DNA from: Casuarina equisetifolia
Taxonomy: Eukaryota > Streptophyta > Magnoliopsida > Fagales > Casuarinaceae
DNA length: 64,000 bases
NCBI GenBank assembly: GCA_028551475.1
Contig: CM052358.1
Coordinates: 7,008,501 to 7,072,500, forward strand
Direction: 5' to 3'
The translations under genes and the position numbers were made by a program. Under the pieces are notes generated by a model, which worked only from the letters and a program-made list of their open reading frames with translations, was not told the DNA's origin and did not search any database. Position 1 is the first letter of the stretch. Each line of letters begins with the position of its first letter. Of the stretch, positions 38,744-49,987 are shown one piece after another.

Positions 38744-41700
38744 ATGGCAATCACTTTCTCCAACTTTTCTCTCCCTTCACCAACCCGACAAAACTACGCC
38801 TTAACCCAGACATTCACCGCCATCAAACGCCGGTCCGCCACTGCAACTTTCAGGTTGTTTAGCCCCTCCGTTACCTGCACTACCTATTATTCTAAGAGGA
38901 CTATCATCTACTCAACTGGAAATGGAAGTGGAGGCAAAGGAGCTGGAGGTGGAGGTGGAGGTGGAGGTGGAGGGGAAGGCGGAGGAGGTGGTGGTGGTGG
39001 TGGTGATGGTGAAGAGGAAGACCGTGACAAGAACAGAGAAGAGGCGATGATGGCCTTGGGAGGGGCTGGGAGGTCGGTGGAGAGCGTGGATAAGGACTTG
39101 GCAGCGGCCATAGTGGCTGGAAGAGTACCGGGGTCGATTGTGAGGAGGTACTTTGAGTTGGAGAAGTCAGCGCTCTTCCGATGGTTGCTTCAGTTTGGAG
39201 GGTTCAAGGAGCGCTTGCTGGCCGATGATCTTTTCTTGACCAAGGTTGCAATCGAGTGTGGTGTTGGGATCTTCACAAAGGTCTGTTTTTTGTTCCGCAC
39301 TCTTTACCATTCTTTGCTTTGTTTTGTGGGCGGCTCCAAGTAGTTGTGTGATATGTTTTTACAACAAAAATGTTAAGATAATACTTCTATGCACCTATCA
39401 ACTAATATGGACCTGATCACTCACATTCGCACATCTAATAGTCCCCCATCAATTTACTTTCAGACTGCAGCAGAGTTGGAGCGGCGAAGAGAAAATTTCA
39501 CAAAGGAACTAGATTTTGTTTTTGCCGATGTGGTACGTTCTTTTTTTTGTTTGCACCTCAAATTTCTCTGTCAAGTTTTAAGTGATTCCCTTCAGGCTCT
39601 TAGATGGAAAGTTATAGAAGTGATTGATCCATTGTGCATGCATAATTGGGCTATAGGAGAACACTGCTACAGATTTACGTCAGGGAACTCGCCTTTGATT
39701 TGAGATACTGATTATATGGTTTGGAAAAGAAGCAGAGTCCATAGTCCTAATATCGGTGACCATGCATATGCCTTCAGAATGACCATCAAACCATGGTTAG
39801 TGGGAGCAGATCGGTAGGGAATTATAGGCATAAAACAGATTTTAAGCTACTTCCAATTGCACATTCACATGGTTCGGTCTGCAGAAAATTCTAATCAAAC
39901 TATGCTGCCGTTGAATGAAGTGTGGTACAATGCATTGGCTTGTAAGCTTTGTTACTTTGGATTTCTTTTCACTTGTAGAAGGATTTGTGATGGTTCCCCC
40001 ATCTTTGACAATAAACCAAATTAAAGGCTTGTGTTTCTTTGTGAGAAACAAAAAGAAAATAAAGGAGAAACAGTCTTGCTCCTGTCTAGTCAGGCACATC
40101 TATTATAGTCAAATTCCACATCATTAGGTGCTTACACCAAGGACAACTTTGATCTTTTTATTTTAGACTGGAAGAGCATAGCATGCACATTGTATCTTGT
40201 ACTTAGTATGATATGTGCGCAAGGGATGGTCATTTACATCTTAGTAAAGTGAAAACTTAGTCCCTTATATTTAACATTCATACTAGACTCTGTAGTAATT
40301 TCTATATTTTGAATGTATGAATTTATAGAAGACTGTGTTATCAGCTACAGAATTCTTTTGAAGGAAAAATTTATGGGGCTGCTTGATTTTGATTAAATCT
40401 ACAATTATATATACACATTGGCTGCCTAGATAGTTAAAAATATAAAGCCATTACTTTTCGTATCTTAGGTGCTTTGACAGTGAGACTTTGCTGAAATTAG
40501 TGGAGTTAGAACATTAAGATCTAAGTTTTTCTTGTCCAATTAAACGTTTGCTACATGCCACCCGTAACCCAACAGATAAGCGGATAGATAAAACAAAAGG
40601 AAAAAATATGTTTCACACGCTTCATAGGTATTTAGTCATTCCTGTCAGAATGTTGCAGTATGGCAAAGTCTCTGCTGCCCTTATACTTTTTGAGTTCTTT
40701 ACTGAATAGTTCTTGGTTCTTATTTCTGTCATGTATTAAGTGGTATATATCCTTTTGATATCGTTTTTATCTTAGGTGATGGCCATCATAGCAGATTTTA
40801 TGCTTGTCTGGCTTCCTGCTCCTACTGTTGCTCTTCGTCCACCTCTTGCAGTCAGTGCCGGCCCTATTGCTAAATTTTTCTATGGCTGTCCTGATAATGC
40901 TTTCCAGGTTACCCAGCATTGACTTACCTGTTGTTTCATGTTACTGTCTTGACATGACTATATACCTGAACCTAATGTATACATTTTTTGCTTTTAATGT
41001 ACTGTCTTCAGGTGGCTTTGGCTGGAACATCTTATTCATTTTTACAGAGAATAGGTGCAATACTGGTACGTCTAGGATGTCTAGAAGAATTTTAGCCGTA
41101 CTTTACAGTACATCAGGAATTCATGTTATGTCAATCTCTTGTGCAGCGTAATGGGGCCAAGCTATTCGCAGTTGGGACTGGAGCATCTCTGGTTAGTGAA
41201 ACTGACTTGTTTTGAGACGCCCCTTATGTAGGATTCTTTAAATTCTACGTACATCATATCTCAAATTTTTTATGATGAAGTGAGACTTTTTAGTGCTCCT
41301 TTATCTGTCAGAAGTGAATTTGTTGCCATCTACAAGCCACATACATCATGGGTAAAAGTGAATTTCAAGAGCATGTTTGATTATTGTTTTAGAACTATAT
41401 CTATATTTCAGGTATTCTTTCTGGAAGACTTATTTTTTTGAGTATATTCACATTCTTTTTCCTGATTAGGCACACCAAACATTTTGGTTTGAGAACCAGA
41501 AACGTAGTTCACCAAGGCAATCTCAAATTTATTTAATGTGCAAATTATTTATAGGTTTCAGAGTTAGGGGTAGTTTATAATAGAAGCACACTACTAAAAA
41601 TTATAACTTTTGTAACTAAAATGCTCAAAACTTATTGAGTGAAAGAAAATGCATTTAAGGATCAGAGATCGGATCAAGAACTTAGAACTTTTAATAGATT

Positions 41701-42607
41701 CTTTTAATTTATGATATGCTGTGGACAAATGTTGCATGGTGAAGCAGAAGATATCAAAGTCTGCGGAAAGTTCTGGTGAAAAACTTTGGTATATGATAGA
41801 TGATATCCATCTATTTGTTATCATGCTACTGATTTCCGCATTTTTCAGATTGGTACAGGTGTGACAAATGCATTGATTTATGCTCGCAAAGCTATTGATA
41901 AATCATTTGCTGGCGAAGCAGAGGATGTGCCCATCCTATCAACCAGTGTTGCATATGGTGTCTATATGGCAGTTTCTAGCAACCTAAGGTATGTGATGTG
42001 ACGAAAATAAGTATCATAATTGACCTCAGCTTCTAGGAATTTGCAGTTTTCAAGTGCATTTGAAATCTTATTCTCTCTCTCGAATACCCTTTTCCTAGAG
42101 TGTCAAACCAAATATAAGTCCCCCTGAATATTTCATCTTGAAGTATTTAGCCATTCCCCAAATGTTAAATTGATCAACAGTCAACCCCCTCACCCAAAAA
42201 GAAACAAGTTGGACGCCATTTTCTAAACATGTACTTCAGAGAGTATTACATCCTTTTCAGAATCAAATAGGTGAGGATAGTTCTAGTGGATTATGATTTC
42301 AATGTGCAGCTAGTTTGGAGGACAAATTATATGCTGTCTTTGTTTAACAGGTACCAGGTACTTGCTGGTATAATCGAACAAAGATTCCTGGAGCCCTTGC
42401 TGCACCAACACAAACTTCTACTAAGTGCAATTTGCTTTGTTGTTCGAACTGGGAATACATTCTTGGGGTCGTTGATGTAAGAAATGCCCTCTTCTAGAAT
42501 GGCATTATATTAATTTTTTGACTTCCTTCTCATGGTCTGCATATGTTCTGCAAAACAGGTGGGTGGATTACGCACGCTGGACAGGAATCCAAAAGATTCG
42601 GGACTAG
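38744..42607 (+). CDS. RETICULATA-related chloroplast membrane protein (DUF3411)
   Basis: Eight exons: 38744-39280, 39464-39532, 40776-40907, 41012-41065, 41147-41191, 41849-41988, 42351-42476, 42559-42607; 383 residues. The first ~55 residues are a Ser/Thr/Arg-rich transit peptide, followed by a Gly-rich tract (about residues 59-89, nearly all Gly) and an acidic EEDRDKNREE stretch. The DUF3411 core includes AAELERRRENFTKELDFVFA, DFMLVWLPAPTVAL, GTGASLIGTGVTNALIYARK and the end TGNTFLGSLMWVDYARWTGI, with several hydrophobic spans suited to the envelope membrane. Arabidopsis RETICULATA and its relatives affect mesophyll development and plastid amino acid balance; the molecular activity is unknown. 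Which paralogue this is cannot be fixed by eye. Confidence 0.9.
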
Positions 42608-43472
42608 AGCACATTCTGGAAACAGGTTACGTCATTGTTGCAAGTGAATTCTACATTTCAATGGATGACATTTTAGTGGGATCGCAGAGGATGATGGCAG
42701 ATCAGTTTGGGTGCTTTTGTAATGTGTTTCTGTGCAGAATTCTGGCTGTAAATTTATTACTGATTTGGGAGCTAGAATTTCCTTGTGTTCCTGAATGTCA
42801 CCTTGATTAGGGGACCTTTCCAGATGTTCGATTGTGTATAGAGTTGCATTTTATGAAACAGACATATTGAAATTTTGATATTATATGTTTGTTTTGGAGT
42901 TGGGAGGATTGAATTCTAATGTTTGCTTTGATGAACTGGAGCCAAAGTATGGTTACATCTCTTTAATGTCAATCTTTCTGTTTTTAAACGGATTTCACTT
43001 GGTTTTCCTCATGGTCCGTTAGTTCCTTTTGAGTCACAATACTTCTCATTTTTTCAACTTAAAATTCTAAAACATCAAGTGAAGAAATACATTTTTTTAC
43101 AAATTACAATTCCAAACTTTTGTATTTTTTAGTGAAGCTTAACATATCCCCTTGCCTTAAGTATAAGGCAACATTTCTTATCAAAACTTTATCCATGAGT
43201 AAAGGGCAAGAGATAGAACCTAGATTTCTAATTAACTCCTTAGCAATATAAGACAATAGCTATACACTATTTATTTAACGTGTCACTTACCACAGGTTCT
43301 AGACTTGGCATAACCAGATATGGTGCTATAGAAGCAAGGGTTTCGAATGCAAGAAAAACTTGGGTTTTTGTTTCATGTTAAAAATTTATCTAGAATGGTT
43401 CATCTTTAACATAAAATTTTAAGACATTAAGTAAATGAAGTTGGCTATTTATAAACTACTATTGGGGGGCAA
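42608..43472. other. Intergenic: 3' region of the RETICULATA-like gene
   Basis: Probable 3' UTR followed by AT-rich spacer. No gene recognised. Confidence 0.5.
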
Positions 43473-43590
43473 CACGTGGACTAGGCCCAGAATAGCATTG
43501 ACGGCGGGCCTGTTATTTATACTGGGATGATTTTCGGGCCCATTCTCTCCATCAAAGCAAATCCTAACCCTGGCAAAAACCCTCAACATA
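43473..43590 (+). promoter_or_regulatory. Promoter of the UPF0390 gene with G-box, site II and telo-box-like motifs
   Basis: Within 150 bp of the start codon there is a G-box CACGTG (43473-43478), several GGCCCA/GGGCC-type site II cores (43483 onward: AGGCCCAG, CGGGCCTG, CGGGCCCATT) and AAACCCTC (telo-box-like) near 43578. Site II plus telo-box is the known promoter arrangement of plant ribosome-biogenesis and cell-division genes. The motifs are seen; their activity is inferred. Confidence 0.55.
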
Positions 43591-43600
43591 GACGCAGGGG

Positions 43601-43624
43601 GAGAGCGAGAGAGAGAGAGAGAGA
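43601..43624 (+). repeat. (GA)n microsatellite ending at the UPF0390 start codon
   Basis: GAGAGCGAGAGAGAGAGAGA runs directly into ATG at 43624, so the repeat forms the 5' leader next to the start. Confidence 0.9.
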
Positions 43625-45799
43625 TGACGCAGAAAGCAAACCTATTCAAAGGCCAGCAGAAGAAGAAGTTGATTCCTCTAAATCGCCATGGCAAGGCTCC
43701 TACAACACGAAAAGGTCCTCCCCTCTTCCTCATGCGTGAATTTATGTGTTTTCTAGTGGAATCTATGTAGTTGACGATGTAGTTTTTTTTTTTTTTTTTT
43801 TTTTTTGGGCAGGGAAGAGATTTGTGAAGCCGTCCAAGACTACCCAGGAGATGGATACTGATCGGGTATGTTCTATTTTGGCTTGAATTTTCCTTTACCT
43901 TAAGTACAAGTTTCTTAATTCTAAAGATGAATGCGATGGAAAAACAAGTTTTTAAAGCAATTGCGGAAAGTAAATGAGATTCTGTAGTCAAGGAACACGA
44001 GCATACTAAAGCGCAAGGCAGAGTAAGGGTTTAGTCGATTGTAAAGAGAAAAGATTGGCGGAAGGCTGATGACTTATTGTCACCTCTACTTTGTTGGATT
44101 TTCTCTGGAGAAGAAGCTGTAGTGATGAATTCTAATGCATAAAATATTGGACCTCTTCTGATTTTGATAGACAATTTCAGTTTCTTGAGGTAGTGTTCCG
44201 TGCTCATGGTCTTATAGACTTGACTTGGCGTTCGATTTTTAAATTCTGTTTCTGCCATAAGCTGCCAGTTAAGTTAGGGAATTGTTTGATTGATGGATTA
44301 CGTTTGGTTCTTTTCTCATTCTAACAATGATGGGGATCTTGGGCTGGTTTTCTTCCGTTTTCACCATTTTAGTGGAGATTTGAAATTCAAGCATTGGACA
44401 TCTCGAGGTTTTAATGGGAGAGTTGTATTTTGAAGGAATGCCTATCTTTCTGTATATATTTAATCCTTACAGAGATAGTGGTTGGAATGGGGAGTCTTTG
44501 TGGGGTTGTCCAGGATGAACTGGCTGTGATCCTTTTGCTGTTTGTTTCAGATGCCTAGTCTGCTACGATTGCTAATTTGTGGATTCAATTGTGGTTTGAT
44601 ACTGACAATTATACTGGCTTATTGGTTTGTTATGGATATATGTATTCAATCTGGTTTGAAACTGGGACTTGCTATTTGCATGGTGACCATATAGAAGGCT
44701 TGACGCAAATTGGGATCTCCTGATATTTTTCCTGGTCATAAGATGTATGGAGGGGCATTGTTCCTCTTGTTCCTTCTTCCAACTTTGAGAGGATATGAGG
44801 GAAGCTTAATAAGAGGGAAGATATTGTTATCAGTATGCTAAAAATTATCTATTTCATGGAGCTTGGACCACATTGAATCTTAGTGATTTCACTTCTGTTT
44901 GACCTTTTGCGATTCTTAACTTGTTTGAAATTTCTTTCGTGGGTGGAACAGCAATCATACTGGGCCTGTCTTGTTGTTCATCTGATTCTGCTAGTCTTTT
45001 GGGTTTCAAGTGCCCTGCTTTTTCTATTTTTGTGATAATTTTGAGTCATATATTCATAATGATCCTCTCAACATGTTAGTTATTCCATCTACCTAATATG
45101 CAAATAGATTGTGAAACAAATTATTCAGTTTAATGTCCTATAAAAAAATTTCTTTCTATAAGTGTTCAATTGGGACAACTAACTCCTATTAGTATCCGAT
45201 ATTCATTCAGTGCTATTTTGTGTTTTAGATGTGCAGAGAGAGATTCAGCACATGGATATTGCTGTGCTTTATGTCATTACATAAAACTATACTTTCTGAC
45301 TAATTTGTTTGTTGCTGTTATACATGTTTAAGTTCATTATTAATTGCATAATCTAGAAGCATTAAGTTGAACACTTCCATGCTGTAAAAATCCAAATCGA
45401 TTGTCGATTTCTCTCATGAACAAAGCAGCCTTATGGGTATTGAATGATATGGAAGTTATGGGCATTACTTCTTTCTTTAGGGTGACTGGAAACACTGTTA
45501 TCATTAATTTTATCCTATTTCCAAACTAGATGAGATCCTTGATAAATAACAGGGGAAACTATTTGCTAAAGAAAGGCAATGTTATATTTTTCGTATACTT
45601 TCCATGCACCCTAGAATAATATATTTATTCATGCTAGTGATGATAGTCTCCCTTTTTGACTTCTCTAAATCAGGAGCTTAGCAAGTTCATTAATTACTGC
45701 AATGAGGTGAAAGCTGCCACTGCCGCTAACAAGGATGGCGGCCAACTAAGTATTGTCAAAGTACAACCAGAGTCAACTTCCGGCGAGAAGAAGCAGTAG
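43624..45799 (+). CDS. UPF0390 small basic protein (DUF2462)
   Basis: Three exons: 43624-43714, 43813-43865, 45674-45799; 89 residues. The N-terminal half is very basic (MTQKANLFKGQQKKKLIPLN, HGKAPTTRKGKRFVKPSK), the family's hallmark; the C-terminal half is short and polar (ELSKFINYCNEVKAATAANK). The family is conserved from fungi to animals and plants; nucleolar location is reported or predicted for some members, and no reaction is known. A site II/telo-box promoter fits co-regulation with ribosome-biogenesis genes. It was found by splicing, since each exon alone is too short to stand out. The first intron ends in 24 T before the acceptor. Confidence 0.85.
43783..43806 (+). repeat. T24 tract at a 3' splice site
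   Basis: An uninterrupted run of 24 T precedes GGGCAG, the acceptor of UPF0390 intron 1, and serves as its polypyrimidine tract. Confidence 0.9.
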
Positions 45800-47227
45800 A
45801 TTATGAGACCACAGAAGTATGGATGATGTAAAATCAATTTTGATGCAGCGGTTCATGTAAGCTTGTATCATAAGAGGGAATTGCCTAGGATGTGAACTTG
45901 ATTGCTTATGTTGCAATATAGTTGTCTTCTTGCCTCGTCAATGTTTTATGTTGATTTGTGTGATGTGATTGGAATTAGTAGCGAAATCTTAGCAGTCTCC
46001 ACGTTTGAATAGTGACATCTGGGTATAATGCATTGTCTGCTTCAAGGGCCCCCTATTCAGGAGGGGATGTTCTCGATAAAGTGGATGATGGACTGTTGGG
46101 CCGACAGTGCGTCAGACAAGATGAAGTGGATCCGAGTCATCCTTTCTGACGGCTGTAGCCCACCCTACGGTTGTCGCCCTCATCTAACGTCACACGTGGA
46201 CACGTGTGCGGTTTGGGCTAGGCCCATGTCAGAGGATTACACGTGACAGATTCAGTGCATTATATAATGCTTGTCTCTTTCCTTTTATCCTTTTCTTGAC
46301 TGGAAAGAAAGGGTAAGGAAGTGTCAACCTCCCAAATGAATTTATGGGTTTTATTAATTTTGAAGTAAGAGAAATAGTTGAAGCAAAAAGCTCTGACTCC
46401 GAGGCGATTTCGGCAACCTATAGCTTCCAGACGTCCTCCTTCATTCAATCTTGACTGCTAGAAATGCAGAAAAAGATAATCGAGAAAATGAGGATGAAAC
46501 CGAGGTGGGATCAGTCAAAACTTGAAGCTAAGTGCACGTGTCTGAAGTTCATTAGTTTAAAATCTTTTATATACAATGAAAAAAGATAAAAGATCTTTTT
46601 AGCAGAACAGACCATGGAACAACGTAAATTGCGTGGAATGTACAACCAAAGAAAACATGTCCTAAAAGCTAAACCTTTCAAAGAAATATGTTAAACGTAA
46701 CGTCCGCATAACGGTCAACATGGGATTCAATCTGGTTTGAAACACTTGTAAAGGCGTTTGCTAAGGTGGTAATGCCTTATACGGTCTGGAAGTAGAAACG
46801 TACAGGACAGAAAGCTGATTGGTGGACATCGTTGACTTCTGTCCCCAAACGCCTTTGCCATCTGCCGTCGTTGTCGTCATCCAGAATCTGGGCCGTCCAA
46901 TTCGTCCCACTTCCCGTACTTTCGGACACACCCTATGGCAACCGGGACAATAGAGATTTTATTTTCACCTGTGCAGCCTATACCCAATTGGTGCGTGTCG
47001 AGTACTCGCCGCTGTTTTGGGCACGTTTGCGTTTCACTTATGAATGGCCACAGGATTCTGATTCTGATACCCTGAGGTAAGGAGTAAAGGCTGTGTGAAG
47101 AATACAGTATATTTGAAAGCAAAGGTTATCTCTGACCAGCAAGTCTTGGAACAGCAACGTCAGCCATACCGGAACTGAGCTATAGATAAACTTCAGCGGA
47201 CCACCATCTCAACCGCAGCTGCCATTG
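45800..47227. other. Intergenic region upstream of the choline transporter-like gene
   Basis: Contains the UPF0390 3' region, a G-box/TATA cluster (separate entry) and short chance reading frames only. An 82-codon open stretch at 46832-47080 has no recognisable family and no downstream continuation. Confidence 0.5.
46193..46267. promoter_or_regulatory. Cluster of three G-boxes/ABREs, site II motifs and a TATA box
   Basis: CACGTG at 46193-46198, 46201-46206 and 46240-46245 (the first two as ACACGTGGACACGTGT), TGGGCT at 46214, GGCCCA at 46221, and TATATAA at 46261-46267. Spacing suits a core promoter responsive to bZIP/bHLH factors. The nearest annotated start downstream is 47228, so it either drives the choline transporter-like gene through a long leader or an unannotated transcript on either strand. 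Confidence 0.5.
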
Positions 47228-49987
47228 ATGGGTGCTACAGAGCCTGTATGATGTTCGCTGTTTTCTTTTGCTTTGTTTGTTTCTTTTTGTAGTTTTGTGT
47301 GGATGTGCTGATAGTTTGAAATGTTGGTGTTTGGTGCTGGTTTTAGGTGGAGGAGAGACAGAATGATGGGGGTGAGGATAGAATCGAGGATGAGAAGAAA
47401 GAAGAGGAGGAAGTGGAGGATGTGGAAAAAGGTGAGGTGGGTTCTAAACCGGCGGTTCTTGGGGTGGATAACCATGGAGATTTTCATGTGTCAAGTTTGC
47501 GGACGTTGAACCTCTCTAACCCTCTCAGGATCGTCGTTAACGCTCCTCCTCGTTCTGCTCAGCCTGTTCGCTCCAATCGGCCTCCACGACCTCCTCGGCT
47601 TTCTCGGCCTGCCCAGCCTGCTCAGCCTGCTCAGCCTGCGCCGCCCGCTCCTCGTTCTCAGCCTCGCTCTACGCCGACCCCACCAGTAAGTAGTCTCAAG
47701 TTTGCACGAAAATATTTTGGATCCGATGGCTTTTCAAGTTTTATTTCGGAAATTTGCCGGTGTGCCTCTGGAAAATGTACGATTTTTCCGGATTTTTCAT
47801 TTTTCACTTTTCAAGCCATGGCTGTTTCTGAAATCTGCCATTATCGTTTGATGGACTAAAAAAACGATAGTTTTTAAAGTTTTTTCCAGCTACTTATCTG
47901 AAACCTTTTCGATGGACAAATTTAGATTAGAAAATCTAAGCTAGACTTCTGCTCTTTAGAAAGTAAAACTTTGAAGCTCTCTCTCTCTCTCTCTACAATT
48001 TTTTTGTTTTAACTGAAAAAAGAAGTACGTTAAAATTTTGATAATTTTTCAAGTATAAGTGATTTTGTGGGTCTTTCTTTCTCAGCCGTCAATCACCACA
48101 CTGAATTCAAGAGTGTACACAAATAAAATATCTCTGTTCCTGTTCCTTCTGCACATGGTTGTGGCTGTTGGGCTAGTTTGTTTTCTTATATTCAAGGGAG
48201 TTCAAGGGTTGATTGAAGCGTCAGCATCGGTGAAGAAAGCAGAGAAAAGGGTGCTTGTCCATTATCTGCCGCAGGTTGAAGCTGCATCTCTATTAAGCAT
48301 TACTCTTGCATTCACATGGCAAAAGGCTGTCAGGCAGTGGCCGAAAATCATGATTCATTTTATCCTTTGGAGCTCTTTTCTCATGTCCCTGTCTGCCGGA
48401 ATTCTCCTCATTTGCTTCCAAAAACCTGCCACCAATGGTCTCGGAGTCTGTTTTATTGCTTTTGCAATAGGAAATGGATTATATGCTTGTTGGGTCACTC
48501 AGCGGATCAGGTTTTGCTGTGAGGTCTTGGAGAAATCACTTGAACCCGTTTCAAAATTCCCTGATTTGAATCAACCTATTTATTGGATGCTTGGGGCTGG
48601 GTTCCTGTGGATGTCCCTGTGGATTTTAGCTGTGGTTGGAGCTTTGAATTTTTCCCTCACCCCATTGATCATTATTCTACTGGCCTTGAGCTTGGCTTGG
48701 ACTGCTGAAGTAATGAGAAACATTGCAAATTTAACAGTAAGTAGGGCGATTGCTCTGTATTATCTCCGGGGAATGCAATCTAGTACTCAATTCTGCTTCC
48801 AAAGAGCCTTGACTATCAATCTTGGAAGTGCTTGTCTAGGTTCTCTCTTTGTACCTACAATTGAGGCCCTCAGAATTGTTGCTCGAGGCTTAAATCTGCT
48901 TGAAGGAGAAGATGAATTCATGTTTTCTTGTGCACATTGCTGTCTCAGAGTCATGCAGTCCATCTTCAAATTTGGAAATGGATGGGCTTTTGTGCAGGTA
49001 CTGTTACTGAATAGTCTTTTATGAATTTTCCTCACTTTAGTGCCAATAGGTATTTGACGATTTACCACTACTGTTGATCAGGATACAAGTTTTCTCTAAT
49101 GAACTTGAGAATTTCATTTTGAGTTGAACTCTCATTTTGTCATTAGTCAGCAAATAATATTAAACTGGTCAGTTTCAAGATTGCGTAATGGAGAAAGGTT
49201 CTTAAGTTTCGCACGATGATTCTGGATTACTTCCAGAAGAACCGTGATATCCTTTTGGCTTTGCAAGTTATCATTCTCACTAATAGTTTATGGGGCTACC
49301 TTAAACCTGCCGAGTAATTTACAGACCCATCAGTATCTGGATTGTGATGGTCAATGCAGTGCACCTAAACTAATGACAGACTCAATTTTTGGTCAATTGT
49401 TTAGCAATAATCAATTCAGTGACATTGTTTACCCTTTGCTACAGATAGCAGCTTATGGAAAAAATTTCGTAAGGGCATCCATAGACACCTGGGCACTCTT
49501 TGAGGGGCGAGAGATGGAATCCATTGTTGACTCCGACATAACCAGCTCAGTCTGCTTTCTAACGGGAGTCTGCAGTGGCTCTATCTGTGTGATAGTTGTG
49601 GCTGCTTGGACCTCCAAAATAGACCAAGGTTTCATAGCCACCATTTCTCTGCTTGCTCTCTTCATTGGATACCTCATGGTAGGCTCCTTGAATTGACCAG
49701 TCCTACTTTTTTGATTCTATATTTGCACGTTCAAATCAAGTTAACAACTTGGCAATTAATTACTTGTTATCAGCTTAACCCAATGGATTATTTTTATCAT
49801 GTACCAGACCCGGATCGCCATGGCCGTTCCACACGCCTGCGTGAGCTGTTATTACGTCTGCTATGCAGATAATCCGGAGAACAGGCTGTTCGATACACTA
49901 ATAAAAGATCGGCTCAGCATGGTGAAATCTGGCCGCGACGTGGTTGTGCCCACACCACGAGTACCCCATCGGTTCAGAGCGGCGTAG
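47228..49987 (+). CDS. Choline transporter-like (CTL / PNS1-like) membrane protein
   Basis: Five exons: 47228-47245, 47347-47685, 48086-48997, 49445-49678, 49808-49987; 560 residues. The short first exon (MGATEP) is joined in phase; it is the least certain part. The N-terminal ~115 residues are cytosolic, acidic then Pro-rich with a PAQ repeat (SRPAQPAQPAQPAPPAPRSQ). About ten hydrophobic spans follow, including LFLFLLHMVVAVGLVCFLIF, FILWSSFLMSLSAGILLICF and AAWTSKIDQGFIATISLLAL. The C-terminal half, with DTWALFEGREMESIVDSDIT and CYADNPENRLF, matches the plasma-membrane choline transporter family (PF04515). Plant members act in choline and lipid homeostasis and trafficking; transport of choline by this one is inferred. 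Confidence 0.88.
47974..47996 (+). repeat. (CT)n microsatellite
   Basis: About nine CT dinucleotides in intron 2 of the choline transporter-like gene. Confidence 0.85.

Noticed and set aside
38908..39111. Proline-rich minus-strand frame
   Set aside because: Shadow of the poly-Gly tract in the RETICULATA-like gene.
46832..47080. 82-codon plus-strand frame upstream of the choline transporter-like gene
   Set aside because: No recognisable domain and no in-phase junction to the next exons.
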